The notes below the pieces were generated by a model. It was not told the DNA's origin, did not search any database, and saw only the letters and a program-made list of their open reading frames with translations. The position numbers and the translations under genes were made by a program. DNA of 43,132 nt from Clostridium aciditolerans (GTDB lineage Bacteria; Bacillota; Clostridia; Clostridiales; Clostridiaceae): the NCBI RefSeq assembly GCF_016316925.1, contig NZ_JAEEGB010000044.1, positions 1 to 43,132 of the forward strand, read 5' to 3'. Position 1 is the first letter of the stretch. The number at the start of each line of letters is the position of its first letter. Positions 34,955 through 43,132 of the stretch are shown here, one piece after another.

Positions 34955-35130
34955 TTTATCCGATGACTACTCGCTCTAATACTCCCACAGGTACTCTGTA
35001 TAAGCGATCATCCTAAAATCATATATTTGGGTGCATATTTGAACTATTTGTATCTTTTTTAGTGGGAGTAAAGATCGGCTACGTCCCTGGATAACGCCTT
35101 CTAAGTGCTAAAGAGACTAAGAAGCCTGTT
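34955..35130 (-). repeat. Structured interspersed repeat, copy B
   Basis: On minus: AACAGGCTTCTTAG, hairpin 1 (CTCTTTAG centre), CTTAGAAGGCG, core TTATCCAGGGACGTAGCC, hairpin 2 stem TCTTTACTCCCAC / GTGGGAGTATTAGAG with an apical insert of about 75 nt, then GTAGTCATCGGATAAA. The cores are identical to copy A over 14 and 15 bases. The insert shows no ORF. It occupies most of the gap upstream of the aminopeptidase. Confidence 0.8.
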
Positions 35131-35193
35131 AATATTTAAATAAGTTGTTGGTTTATGAAAATATATACAAAGTATGAAAGGAAGGTCATAAAA

Positions 35194-36309
35194 ATGGGAG
35201 ATAAGAGACTTAACAAACTTGCAAAACTTTTAGTGAATTATTCCACTGGAGTAAAAGAAGGAGATTTTGTATTAGTTGGCTGTGAAGATATAGCTGAGCC
35301 TTGGATGAGAGAAGTAGTTAAGGAGGCTATAAAAGCAGGAGCACATGTAGAAACCATGCTTGAATCTCATGAGGTTAAAAACATAAAACTAAAGTACAGT
35401 AGTGAAAAACAGCTTGAAGAAGAGTATTTCATACAAAGAACAGCTCTGGAAAAAGCAGATGTATGGCTTACAGCTTGGGCAACAAGAAATACCAGGGTTA
35501 ACTCAAATATACAAGCAGATAAGTTACAGTTAGCTGCTAAAGGAGCTTCTAGCTGGAGAAAAATTTATTCTGAACGTACAGGAGAGGGTTCTCTTAGATG
35601 GTGTGGTACCCAATATCCTACTTATGCAGATGCACAAGAGGCTTTAATGAGCCTAGAAGAATACGAGGACTTTGTATATGGTGCAGGTCTTTTAGATATG
35701 GAAGACCCCGTTGCAGAATGGAAAAGAATAAGCAAAGAGCAGGAGAGATGGGTAAAGTACTTAGATAAAAAGAAGGAACTGCATATAATCTCTGAAGATA
35801 CTGATATAAGTGTAAATATTGAAAATAGAAAATGGATTAATTGTGATGGAAGAGTTAACTTTCCAGATGGAGAGATATTCACTTCTCCAGTAGAGGATAA
35901 AATAAATGGCTATATTACTTTTAGCTTTCCAGGCATTTATATGGGAAAAGAAATCGAAGGTATAAGACTTGAAGTGAAAGATGGAAAGGTAGTTAAGGCT
36001 ACAGCTAAAAAAGGAGAGGAATTGCTTCAAAAATTACTTTCCATAGATGAAGGTGCTTCAAGATTTGGAGAGGTAGCAATAGGAACAAATTATGGTATAC
36101 AAAAATTCACAAGAAATATGTTGTTTGATGAAAAAATTGGTGGAACAGTTCATATGGCTATAGGAGATTCCATGGCCGATGCCGGTGGTAAGAATAAATC
36201 AAACATACATTGGGATATGCTTTGTGATATGAGAAATGGTGGTAAAATCTATGCTGATGGTGAGCTTTTCTATGAAAATGGAAAGTTCATAGAGGATGTA
36301 TTAAAGTAA
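35194..36309 (+). CDS. M29 family metallo-aminopeptidase (AmpS/PepS-like)
   Basis: A cytoplasmic metal-dependent aminopeptidase of 371 residues, cutting N-terminal residues from peptides. Family features: NKLAKLLVNYSTGVKEGDFV at the start, and the metal-binding C-terminal half with FPDGEIFTSPVED (Glu), GASRFGEVAIGTN (Glu), GGTVHMAIGDS (His) and NIHWDMLCDM (His and Asp). ATG 35194 has GAAAGGAAGG in front; the in-frame ATG at 35155 lacks a good site. The gene is transcribed alone; a shared terminator lies downstream. Confidence 0.93.
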   Translation: MGDKRLNKLAKLLVNYSTGVKEGDFVLVGCEDIAEPWMREVVKEAIKAGAHVETMLESHEVKNIKLKYSSEKQLEEEYFIQRTALEKADVWLTAWATRNTRVNSNIQADKLQLAAKGASSWRKIYSERTGEGSLRWCGTQYPTYADAQEALMSLEEYEDFVYGAGLLDMEDPVAEWKRISKEQERWVKYLDKKKELHIISEDTDISVNIENRKWINCDGRVNFPDGEIFTSPVEDKINGYITFSFPGIYMGKEIEGIRLEVKDGKVVKATAKKGEELLQKLLSIDEGASRFGEVAIGTNYGIQKFTRNMLFDEKIGGTVHMAIGDSMADAGGKNKSNIHWDMLCDMRNGGKIYADGELFYENGKFIEDVLK

Positions 36310-36310
36310 C

Positions 36311-36347
36311 ATATAGGGCTTCAATTTTCGTCTTTGTAACACTATAG
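36311..36347 (-). repeat. Solo end-like copy of the long palindrome, inverted
   Basis: On minus: TATAGTGTTACAAAGACGAA followed by AATTGAAGCCCTATAT resembles TATAGGATTACAAGTCCGAA + AATTGGCTTAC of the 7922-8184 ends. It begins one base after the aminopeptidase stop. Confidence 0.5.
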
Positions 36348-36379
36348 CTAACTGAAAGTATGATTTCATTAGAAAAGTA

Positions 36380-36405
36380 AAAAGGAGTGAATTAACACTC
36401 CTTTT
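36380..36405 (-). terminator. Terminator of the DacF-like gene
   Basis: AAAAGGAGTG-(6 nt)-CACTCCTTTT overlaps the stop codon; on minus it is followed by TACTTTTCT. It may also serve the aminopeptidase gene. Confidence 0.85.
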
Positions 36406-37672
36406 ACCATGTATATTTTCCTCTTCGTCTTTTTCTCTTTATATCTAGTATTTTCTTCACTGCAAAGGCTATAACTCCTAAGGAAGCTAACACTGCTAGT
36501 AAGGCAGCTCCATAAATAGGTAAGTTATTTTTCATTAATGCTCCTTTAGGTAAAGCAGAATATAATTTATAATCCCTAGATGCAGTTCTTTCTTTAATTG
36601 TTAATGTACCAATCGGCTCAGTTCCTTTTAGGCTAGAAACTTTTATATCATTTAAGTTAACAACTTCTTTTAATTCTTTTTTATTTGTTGCATTGTCATA
36701 ATAATTAATATCTTCTTTAATAGTTACAGGAACATCTATAGATTTTTCAGGTCCTACAAATCCTAATGGCTTATATTTAACTGTCTTAGTAGTTATAACT
36801 GAATCTTTTTTGTGCAGGCTCACAGGCTTTGCAGCATAGCTCCAGTCTATTACTTTCTTCATATCATCAAATACAAAAGCATCATTTTGATCGTATACCG
36901 AATTCATTACAACACCTAGTACTTTTCTGCCACCTCTATCATAAATTGCTACTAAACATCTTCCAGCAGGCACAGTATAACCAGTCTTTCCGCCTATGCA
37001 TCCATCCGTTCCAAGCAGCTTATTTCTATTTTCTATAAGAAAAGTAGTTCCACTAGAGGTTTTGATAGTGCTTTTCTGCTTTCCCATAGACTCTTTAACC
37101 CAAGGGTTTTGGAAAGCTGCACGAGCTATAACACTTAAATCATAGGTAGTCGTATAGTGATTTGGATCATGTAACCCGTTAGGTGTAACAAAATGAGTAT
37201 TACTCAAATTTAATTTCTTAATTTCTTCATTCATTTTATCTGAAAAGTCTTTAGCATCTTTACTTACATTTTCTGCAATCATATAGGCAACGTCATTACC
37301 AGAATACAATAAAAGTCCATCCATTGCATTATCTGCAGACATCTTTTCACCTACAGCGATAGGGTGAAGGTTTAGACTTAAAGAATACTCAGGTTGAGCT
37401 TTTGCATCTTGTGTATATGTAAGCATATCTGTTTTATTCTTATTTTCTGCAAGAAGAAGAGCTGTTAAAAGCTTAGTAGTACTAGCAGGATACATCTGCT
37501 TGTCTATATCTTTAGCATATATGATTTCACCAGTTTGCATATCTATTGTAACAGCGGCTTTACCATAAATTTGAGGCTCAGTTTTTTGGTTGTCGCCAGC
37601 GGCAAATACATTAATATTTAAAGAAAGTATAAAAATAAAAATTAACAAAATAGATAGTTTTTTCTGTTTCAA
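36404..37672 (-). CDS. D-alanyl-D-alanine carboxypeptidase (DacF/PBP5-like, S11)
   Basis: A membrane-anchored penicillin-binding protein of 422 residues that trims terminal D-Ala from peptidoglycan stems. Signal peptide (1-25, LLIFIFILSLNINVFAAG), S11 catalytic domain with S64-x-x-K67 (YPASTTKLL), S124-G-N126 (LLYSGNDVAY) and K229-T-G (GGKTGYTVPAG), a C-terminal beta domain (about 275-365), then a membrane helix (about 385-405) and a basic tail (KKILDIKRKRRRGKYTW). The start is a TTG with GGAGAG 8 nt upstream; ATG frames nearby are out of frame. Clostridial homologues are often sporulation-linked; not proven here. All three catalytic motifs are canonical, unlike the copy at 23132. Confidence 0.93.
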   Translation of the reverse strand: MKQKKLSILLIFIFILSLNINVFAAGDNQKTEPQIYGKAAVTIDMQTGEIIYAKDIDKQMYPASTTKLLTALLLAENKNKTDMLTYTQDAKAQPEYSLSLNLHPIAVGEKMSADNAMDGLLLYSGNDVAYMIAENVSKDAKDFSDKMNEEIKKLNLSNTHFVTPNGLHDPNHYTTTYDLSVIARAAFQNPWVKESMGKQKSTIKTSSGTTFLIENRNKLLGTDGCIGGKTGYTVPAGRCLVAIYDRGGRKVLGVVMNSVYDQNDAFVFDDMKKVIDWSYAAKPVSLHKKDSVITTKTVKYKPLGFVGPEKSIDVPVTIKEDINYYDNATNKKELKEVVNLNDIKVSSLKGTEPIGTLTIKERTASRDYKLYSALPKGALMKNNLPIYGAALLAVLASLGVIAFAVKKILDIKRKRRRGKYTW

Positions 37673-37880
37673 TGTTCATCTCTCCATTTACCCTAAATTT
37701 GTGTACATATTTTACTGAAAATATTATAATTAAGACATAACAATTTTCAGTATATCACTTACAATAAAATTTGACAATCGATTATATTAAGCTAAATTCG
37801 TTAAATTTTATATATAAAGTTATTATGTAAAAGTAATTGAGCTATAATTTAAAATTACTTAATAAAGGAGGGTATCATTT

Positions 37881-38489
37881 ATGTTAGATAAAATACAAAA
37901 CATATTTACTAATAGAGAAGCTGGAATAATAGGACAATATAAAAAGAGTGCGGTAATGATTTTGCTCTGTGAAGATAAGGGTAAAACTAATGTGATTTTC
38001 GAAGTTAGATCTTTGAATTTAAGACATCAGCCAGGAGATATATGTCTTCCAGGAGGCAAGTTAGAGAAGGGTGAATCTCCAGAAAAAGCATCAATAAGAG
38101 AAACAATGGAGGAATTGAATCTTAAAAGAGAGGATATAGAATTTATAGGAAGTATGGATTACATTGTCACACCATATAATTTCATAATATATCCTTTTAT
38201 AGCTAAAACAAATAAATCTGAAATAGAACCTAATAAATCTGAAGTCGATCATATTTTCAAGGTGCCTTTAGAATTCTTTTTAGAAGATTCGCCTATGCTG
38301 CATGAACTTTCAATAATACCAGATCCAGGAAGCGAGTTTCCTTATCATCTTATAAGAAACGGGAAAAATTATAAATTTAGAAGTGGTAAGATGCCAGAGT
38401 ACTTTTATAAATATGATAATTATATAATATGGGGATTTACAGCATTAATTATAAAGTCTTTTGTTGATATAATTAAAAGAAATATATGA
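37881..38489 (+). CDS. Nudix hydrolase, CoA pyrophosphatase-like
   Basis: A cytoplasmic Nudix hydrolase of 202 residues. The motif RHQPGDICLPGGKLEKGES leads into the Nudix box G59-x5-E65-x7-R73-E-x-x-E77-E78 (REx2EE metal site); the final Gly of the consensus is Asn80. The LRHQPGDICLPGG part fits the CoA-diphosphatase subfamily, which hydrolyses CoA and its derivatives to 3',5'-ADP and phosphopantetheine. AAAGGAGGGT precedes the ATG. Substrate is inference. Confidence 0.88.
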   Translation: MLDKIQNIFTNREAGIIGQYKKSAVMILLCEDKGKTNVIFEVRSLNLRHQPGDICLPGGKLEKGESPEKASIRETMEELNLKREDIEFIGSMDYIVTPYNFIIYPFIAKTNKSEIEPNKSEVDHIFKVPLEFFLEDSPMLHELSIIPDPGSEFPYHLIRNGKNYKFRSGKMPEYFYKYDNYIIWGFTALIIKSFVDIIKRNI

Positions 38490-38493
38490 AAAT

Positions 38494-38527
38494 AAAAGAA
38501 GGCAATCTTATGTAGATGCCTTCTTTT
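38494..38527. terminator. Bidirectional terminator
   Basis: AAAAGAAGGCA / TGCCTTCTTTT around a 12-nt loop, between convergent Nudix and membrane-protein genes; the stem overlaps the end of the latter. Confidence 0.88.
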
Positions 38528-38855
38528 CTACTCTTGCAGCAAATATAAAGGATAGAACTATGAGAACTGCATATATTAATAAATATATTATTGAAATTAG
38601 TTGTACTCTAAATAAAAATTTTATAGAAGCAAAAATTATTATAGAAACTATAAACCAGAACATACATACATTAGCCATCCTAACATTTTTTATCCTCCAG
38701 CTTTCAGGATCTTTCATCTGTCCGATTATTTTATCTTTCTGAGGGCTTTCAGGAGAGGTCTTAGTAACTAATAATTTAAAATATAAATAAGCTGCAATAG
38801 CTGCTATAGCAATTCCTAAAATAAAATAGGAGAGAGATATACTTGTCAAATTCAT
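38508..38855 (-). CDS. Small membrane protein, unknown function
   Basis: Not recognised. It has 115 residues with three hydrophobic helices (about 8-26, 60-78 and 85-105) and a charged loop between the first and second (KTSPESPQKDKIIGQMKDPE). AAAGGAG precedes ATG 38855 at good spacing; the in-frame ATG at 38873 overlaps that site. It lies 60 bp downstream of the HxlR-type gene on the same strand and may be cotranscribed. Confidence 0.75.
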   Translation of the reverse strand: MNLTSISLSYFILGIAIAAIAAYLYFKLLVTKTSPESPQKDKIIGQMKDPESWRIKNVRMANVCMFWFIVSIIIFASIKFLFRVQLISIIYLLIYAVLIVLSFIFAARVEKKAST

Positions 38856-38933
38856 AACAACAACTCCTTTCATGAGTCTGATGATAATAGTTTAACCAAA
38901 AAATAAAAAATAAGTAGTAAATAGTTGTACTAC

Positions 38934-39290
38934 TTATTTAGATTCACATTTATCATAATAATCTCTGCCCCATTTACACATAGTACCTAAGATAGGCATA
39001 AGGCTTTGTCCCTCTTCAGTCAAGGAGTATTCTACTTTTGGAGGTACTTGAGCATAAATTTTTCTATTTACCATGCCGTCTGCTTCTAGTTCTCTTAACT
39101 GTTGAGTTAGCATTTTCTGCGTAATTCCAGGAAGGGCTTTTTTAACTTCGCTGAATCTTTTTGTTCCGCCAACACCTAAATGCCATAGTATAAGTGTCTT
39201 CCACTTTCCGCCTATAATGTCCAATGTTAACTCCATTGAACAAGTGTACTCTTTGTTACGTATTTTCATAACATTACATCCTTTGTTCAT
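38934..39290 (-). CDS. HxlR family winged-helix transcriptional regulator
   Basis: A DNA-binding protein of 118 residues. The HxlR signature is complete: [20 protein letters not shown] (about 16-35), [20 protein letters not shown] with recognition helix (about 46-65), and the wing with [19 protein letters not shown]. An N-terminal Cys before the HTH (C16) is at the position used for redox or electrophile sensing in several members. Two starts are possible: ATG 39290 (AAGGAG at 7 nt) or ATG 39269 (AAAGGA). I use the first. Target may be the downstream membrane protein or itself. Confidence 0.93.
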   Translation of the reverse strand: MNKGCNVMKIRNKEYTCSMELTLDIIGGKWKTLILWHLGVGGTKRFSEVKKALPGITQKMLTQQLRELEADGMVNRKIYAQVPPKVEYSLTEEGQSLMPILGTMCKWGRDYYDKCESK

Positions 39291-39541
39291 AGTGATGCTC
39301 CTTTTAAAAATCTGAAGTATATTTTATATACTTGTATACCTAATAGTTATATAGGGTAATTAGTATATCACTACAAAATTATATCATTTAAGTATATTAT
39401 ATTCAAATTATTATATTTAGAAAACTTTATAACAACCATAAGAAGATTTTAAAAATTTAGTAAATTGTATTTAATTTTCCAATTTCTTATTGTATAATGA
39501 AGTTAACTTGAATTATATCTTTTGGGGAGAAGGTGTTGACT

Positions 39542-39766
39542 ATGGATGAATGCCCATTTTTATCAACTTATGATAAAGATGTAGAGTGCTTTAAAGGATG
39601 TGCTCTATATAACTATAAGGATACAGGGGGGATTTGCCCTTTTAAAAAAGTCTCTCAATATTCATGTGAAGCATTAGGAAGTAGAAATGATTTAGTAGAG
39701 TTATATGAAAAAGATTTTCCTTTTGTAGGAAAGTCATTTTTCGAAGAAAGAAATCAATATTTTTAG
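39542..39766 (+). CDS. Small Cys-rich protein, unknown function
   Basis: Not recognised. A protein of 74 residues beginning MDECPFLSTYDKDVECFKGC and containing five to six Cys in the first half (CPF..C..C..CPF..C), which could bind metal. No membrane helix. GAAGGTG precedes ATG 39542; a GTG at 39533 overlaps it. A terminator follows at once, supporting a real gene. Confidence 0.75.
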   Translation: MDECPFLSTYDKDVECFKGCALYNYKDTGGICPFKKVSQYSCEALGSRNDLVELYEKDFPFVGKSFFEERNQYF

Positions 39767-39769
39767 CAT

Positions 39770-39807
39770 AATAAAAGGACAGACTATTTATTTTCTGTCC
39801 TTTTATT
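39770..39807. terminator. Bidirectional terminator
   Basis: AATAAAAGGACAGA / TCTGTCCTTTTATT with a short A/T loop, between convergent genes. Confidence 0.93.
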
Positions 39808-39819
39808 ATCAATTAAATT

Positions 39820-41301
39820 TTATTCAACATATTCGCTAGAGTACTTATGAAGTAGTTCCTCTTTTAAATCCCAAAGTTTTCTTGATAAATCTACATAGTA
39901 ATTATGAGGATTTTCAAATCTTAAAACTTCAGGCCATAACTTTTCTGTTTCTTCTTGAACAATTTTTCTAATTTCCATTACATCAGGGCTTTCATACACT
40001 AGTTTGCCTTTATCAAAGATTTTTACTAAAAGTTCTTTTACGTAGTAATCCTTAATTTTTTTCTTTTTCCATGTGTAAACAGGGTTAAATAATTCTATAG
40101 GATTATTTTCATCTATGTTTTCTTCAGCAAGAGTTATTAAATCTGCTATAGCTTTATCATTGGCTTTGTCGAATATTCTGTATATTTTCTTAAAGCCAGG
40201 ATTAGTTATTTTTTCTTCATTTTCACTTATCTTTATTTTAGGAACTATAGTGCCATCCTCATTTTCTACAGCAGCAAGCTTGTAAACTCCTCCAAACACA
40301 GGTTCTGATTTTGCAGTTATAAGTCTTTCGCCAACTCCAAAAGAGTCAATTACGGCTCCCTGACTTAATACATCTCTTATGATAAATTCGTCAAGAGAAT
40401 TGGATACAACAATGTTTACATCGCTAAACCCAGCTTTATCAAGTATTTCTCTACACTTTTTTGATAAGTAGGTAATATCTCCACTGTCTAATCTTATACC
40501 CTTTGGTCTATAACCTTTAGGTAATAAAACTTCATTGAAAACCTTTATAGCATTAGGCAAACCAGATTTTAATACATTATATGTGTCTATAAGAAGAGTA
40601 CAGTTATCTGGATAGACCTCAGCCCATGCTTTAAAGGCTTCATATTCATTTGGGAAAAGTTGTATCCAACTATGAGCCATAGTGCCAACTGCTGGTATAC
40701 CGAACATTTGCTCAGCGATTGTACATGCTGTAGAATTACATCCTCCAATTGCGGCAGCCCTTGCTCCATAAATTGCTCCATCATATCCTTGAGCTCTTCT
40801 AGAACCAAACTCCATTACGGATCTTCCCTCAGCAGCTCTACAGATTCTATTAGCTTTGGTAGCAATTAAAGTTTGATGATTTACAGTTAAAAGAATCATT
40901 GTCTCAACAAACTGAGCTTGAATAGCAGGGCCTTTTACAACAACCAAAGGTTCGTTAGGAAATACTGGATTTCCTTCAGGAACCGCCCACACATCGCAGC
41001 AAAATTTAAAATTTCTCAAATAGTTTAAAAACTTTTCAGAGAAAATGTTTCTACTTTTTAAATATTCTATATCTTCATCAGAGAACTTTAGATTTGAAAG
41101 GTATTCAATTATCTGCTGAACACCTGCCATAATGCAATATCCTCCGTCATCAGGAACCCTTCTAAAAAACATATCAAAATAAGCTGTTTTATTTCCAGCT
41201 TCACTTTCTAAATATCCATTCCCCATTGTAAGTTCGTAGAAATCAACCAACATAGTAAGATTTCTTCCATTTCTTACATCAAAATTTTTTGTGAATTCCA
41301 T
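39820..41301 (-). CDS. pncB: Nicotinate phosphoribosyltransferase
   Basis: An enzyme of 493 residues that makes nicotinate mononucleotide from nicotinate and PRPP in the NAD salvage pathway. Recognisable segments: LVDFYELTMGNGYLE (about 17-31), FRRVPDDGGYCIMAGVQQ, the substrate loop FGSRRAQGYDGAIYGARAAA, GTMAHSWIQLFPNEYEAF, IRLDSGDITYLSKKCREILD and FGVGERLITAKSEPVFGGVY. Length and motifs fit the long Gram-positive form. GGGAG lies before the ATG. It faces away from the helicase gene across about 200 bp of AT-rich DNA with TATAAT-like sequences but no clear complete promoter. Confidence 0.95.
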   Translation of the reverse strand: MEFTKNFDVRNGRNLTMLVDFYELTMGNGYLESEAGNKTAYFDMFFRRVPDDGGYCIMAGVQQIIEYLSNLKFSDEDIEYLKSRNIFSEKFLNYLRNFKFCCDVWAVPEGNPVFPNEPLVVVKGPAIQAQFVETMILLTVNHQTLIATKANRICRAAEGRSVMEFGSRRAQGYDGAIYGARAAAIGGCNSTACTIAEQMFGIPAVGTMAHSWIQLFPNEYEAFKAWAEVYPDNCTLLIDTYNVLKSGLPNAIKVFNEVLLPKGYRPKGIRLDSGDITYLSKKCREILDKAGFSDVNIVVSNSLDEFIIRDVLSQGAVIDSFGVGERLITAKSEPVFGGVYKLAAVENEDGTIVPKIKISENEEKITNPGFKKIYRIFDKANDKAIADLITLAEENIDENNPIELFNPVYTWKKKKIKDYYVKELLVKIFDKGKLVYESPDVMEIRKIVQEETEKLWPEVLRFENPHNYYVDLSRKLWDLKEELLHKYSSEYVE

Positions 41302-41508
41302 AGTTAAATCTCCCTTATTTGTTTTAGTAGAATCAATAAATGTTAAGAATTATATATATATAAATATTGTAATACTTTACTAATATTATTACAATAGTGT
41401 AAAAAAACTAAGAATGTATTATACAATATATTTAAAATTTATTTGATATAATTATATAATAGAGTTTATTATATAATGTGTGTTTAAAATATATAAAGGG
41501 AGAAAAGT

Positions 41509-43132
41509 ATGTTCAAAGACGGAAATTTAGATGATTATCAGAGAAATGCAGTTTACACCGATGAAAAAAATGTTTTAGTGGTAGCTCCTCCGGGATCTGG
41601 AAAGACGACAGTAATTATAAATAGAGCTGCCCATCTTATAAGAGATAAAAAAGTAAATCCAGGTAATATGATAGTAATAACATTTACAAGGGCAGCAGCC
41701 TTAAATATGAAGAATAGATATCTAAAATTAACTAATAATAGCAAAGCTCCTTTTTTCGGGACTTTTCATGCACTTTTTTATAAAATATTGAGTAGACATA
41801 TAGGCAATATAAATATAATAAAAAGCAGTGATGCCTTTAGACTAGTCAACGGAATTTTAATATCTTATTTAGATTCTGTAGGTGAGGAAAAAGTTAAAGA
41901 GGTTTTAAATGACATATCCCTTTTTAAGAATAGTGGAGAATGCATGGAATATTATAAGCCTAAGATAGATAAAAGTATTTTTATAGAGTGCTTTAATGCC
42001 TATGAGAGCTTTAAAACTGAAAATAAGCTTATGGATTTTGATGATCTTCAAATTAATGCTAAAAAGTTATTCTTAAGTAAACCAGAGCTTTTTTCTTCTT
42101 ATAAAAGGCTATTTAAATATATACTTATAGACGAATTTCAAGATTCCGATGCACTTCAGATAGAATTGCTGCAAATGCTTGGCAAAGGCAATTCTATTTT
42201 TGCAGTAGGTGATGAGGACCAATGCATATATGGCTTTAGGGGCTCAAGGCCAGATTGTATGGTGGATTTTGATAAGTATTTTGACGGCGGAAAGAAGATC
42301 TTTTTAAGAATGAACTATAGAAGTAAAGAGAATATTGTTCATTTATCCAAGACTCTTATAGAAAATAATAAAACTAGAAATTTTAAAGAGATAGAAGCAA
42401 ACAAAAAAGAAAAAGGAAAAATAAACTTTTTTAATGTTGAAGATGAAAAAAGCCAATCAATAAAAATTGGAGAAATTATTGAAGAATTAGTAGATAAAAA
42501 TGGTGAGGAATACAGGAACAATGCAATTTTGTACAGAACCAATTTAGAAAGCAGAAGTTTAATAGATACTTTTTTAAAAAAGAACATTCCATTTAAACTT
42601 CTTGATAAAGAATACGATTTTTTTGATAACTTCATATGTAAAGACATATTAGCATATTTAAAATTGAGTATTGATATTACTGATAAAGAAAGCTTTATAA
42701 GAATAATAAATAAGCCTTTTAGATACATTAGCAAAGTGAATATTGAAAAGGTAAGACGAAACATAATAAAGGAAAGCTGCTTTGAAACATTGAAAAATAT
42801 AGAGGATATTCCTTTATTTCAAATTAAGGCCATGGATAAATTAGAGAATAATATACTTAAGCTAAAAAGAATGTTCTTAAGAGATGCTATAAATTTTATA
42901 GTCAATGATCTAGGGTATTTTGATTACATATATGAGTATAGTCAAAAAATGAAAAATGATTTTGAAGAACTAAAAGACATAATAGAAGGCTTTAAGGAAG
43001 CTGCTGAAGACTTTAACAGTATAACAACATTTTTAGTTCATGTTGATGAAATAAAGGAGCAGCTAAATAAAAAATCTCAAAATGAAGATAGTGTTATTTT
43101 AAGTACAATTCACGGAGTAAAAGGTATGGAGT
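41509..43132 (+). CDS. UvrD/Rep-family ATP-dependent DNA helicase (cut by window edge)
   Basis: The first 541 codons of a superfamily 1A helicase that unwinds DNA 3' to 5' in repair or replication restart. Visible motifs in order: Q motif region (LDDYQRNAV), Walker A APPGSGKTT (about 27-35), Ia FTRAAALNM, Walker B LIDEFQDSD (about 205), III GDEDQCIYGFRGS (about 230-242), IV MNYRSKENI and, at the edge, V LSTIHGVKGME. The 2B domain sequence is more divergent than PcrA and shorter, so this is a paralogue rather than PcrA itself. AAAGGGAGAAAAGT lies before ATG 41509. Motif VI is outside the window. Confidence 0.92.
   Translation, partial: MFKDGNLDDYQRNAVYTDEKNVLVVAPPGSGKTTVIINRAAHLIRDKKVNPGNMIVITFTRAAALNMKNRYLKLTNNSKAPFFGTFHALFYKILSRHIGNINIIKSSDAFRLVNGILISYLDSVGEEKVKEVLNDISLFKNSGECMEYYKPKIDKSIFIECFNAYESFKTENKLMDFDDLQINAKKLFLSKPELFSSYKRLFKYILIDEFQDSDALQIELLQMLGKGNSIFAVGDEDQCIYGFRGSRPDCMVDFDKYFDGGKKIFLRMNYRSKENIVHLSKTLIENNKTRNFKEIEANKKEKGKINFFNVEDEKSQSIKIGEIIEELVDKNGEEYRNNAILYRTNLESRSLIDTFLKKNIPFKLLDKEYDFFDNFICKDILAYLKLSIDITDKESFIRIINKPFRYISKVNIEKVRRNIIKESCFETLKNIEDIPLFQIKAMDKLENNILKLKRMFLRDAINFIVNDLGYFDYIYEYSQKMKNDFEELKDIIEGFKEAAEDFNSITTFLVHVDEIKEQLNKKSQNEDSVILSTIHGVKGME

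Overview
The window is AT-rich DNA with strong purine-rich ribosome binding sites, short intergenic gaps and many intrinsic terminators. Its gene content points to a spore-forming anaerobic Firmicute, most likely Clostridium sensu stricto: a ger germinant-receptor operon, rubredoxin plus flavodiiron protein, a hydrogenase-associated ACT-like regulator, cell-wall-binding type 2 repeats, and Lrp- and PucR-type regulators. I cannot name a species. Nothing looks like a prophage, a complete insertion sequence, a CRISPR array, an rRNA or a tRNA.

Layout. 1-2.5 kb: the 5' end of gdhA faces away from an lrp-like regulator and an aminotransferase (nitrogen and amino-acid metabolism). 2.5-3.5 kb: a tandem glycine riboswitch with a good promoter and a terminator drives a small unrecognised protein with kinase-fold landmarks. 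3.7-7.9 kb: a very large secreted double nucleotidase with three wall-binding repeats. 7.9-9 kb: repeats and one small ORF. 9-12 kb: yaaA, a PucR-type regulator and a DMT transporter. 12-16 kb: a gerA-gerC-gerB spore germination operon on the minus strand. 16.4-17.4 kb: a second-type YidC insertase with a small membrane protein. 17.8-21 kb: a chemoreceptor and a diacylglycerol-kinase-like lipid kinase. 21-24.1 kb: a VanR/VanS-like two-component system followed by a serine D,D-carboxypeptidase, without any van ligase genes. 24.2-26 kb: rubredoxin and flavodiiron protein, divergent. 26-26.7 kb: a HAD phosphatase without a visible start codon and a short coding relic. 27-31.7 kb: a second chemoreceptor, a GapB-like GAPDH and a dihydroorotate-dehydrogenase-like ferredoxin fusion. 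32-36.3 kb: a TM1266-like regulator, a hypothetical protein, a beta-CASP ribonuclease and an M29 aminopeptidase. 36.4-43.1 kb: a DacF-like carboxypeptidase, a Nudix hydrolase, a membrane protein, an HxlR regulator, a Cys-rich protein, nicotinate phosphoribosyltransferase and the first 541 codons of a UvrD-family helicase.

The feature ordinary gene annotation misses is the intergenic DNA. Four copies of one structured element (8777-8905 on plus; 16213-16427, 24553-24657 and 34955-35130 on minus) share a conserved core (ATCCAGGGACGTAG ... TAGTCATCGGATAAA in the best copies) that brackets a variable hairpin, and each is preceded by a second variable hairpin. Bases change while pairing is kept in most helices, so this looks like an RNA or a mobile palindrome rather than plain junk. 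A different 263-bp near-perfect palindrome (7922-8184) has relic ends after several stop codons, and two further inverted-repeat elements lie at 31805-31990 and 32955-33077. All coordinates and alignments were done by eye; no database search was possible.
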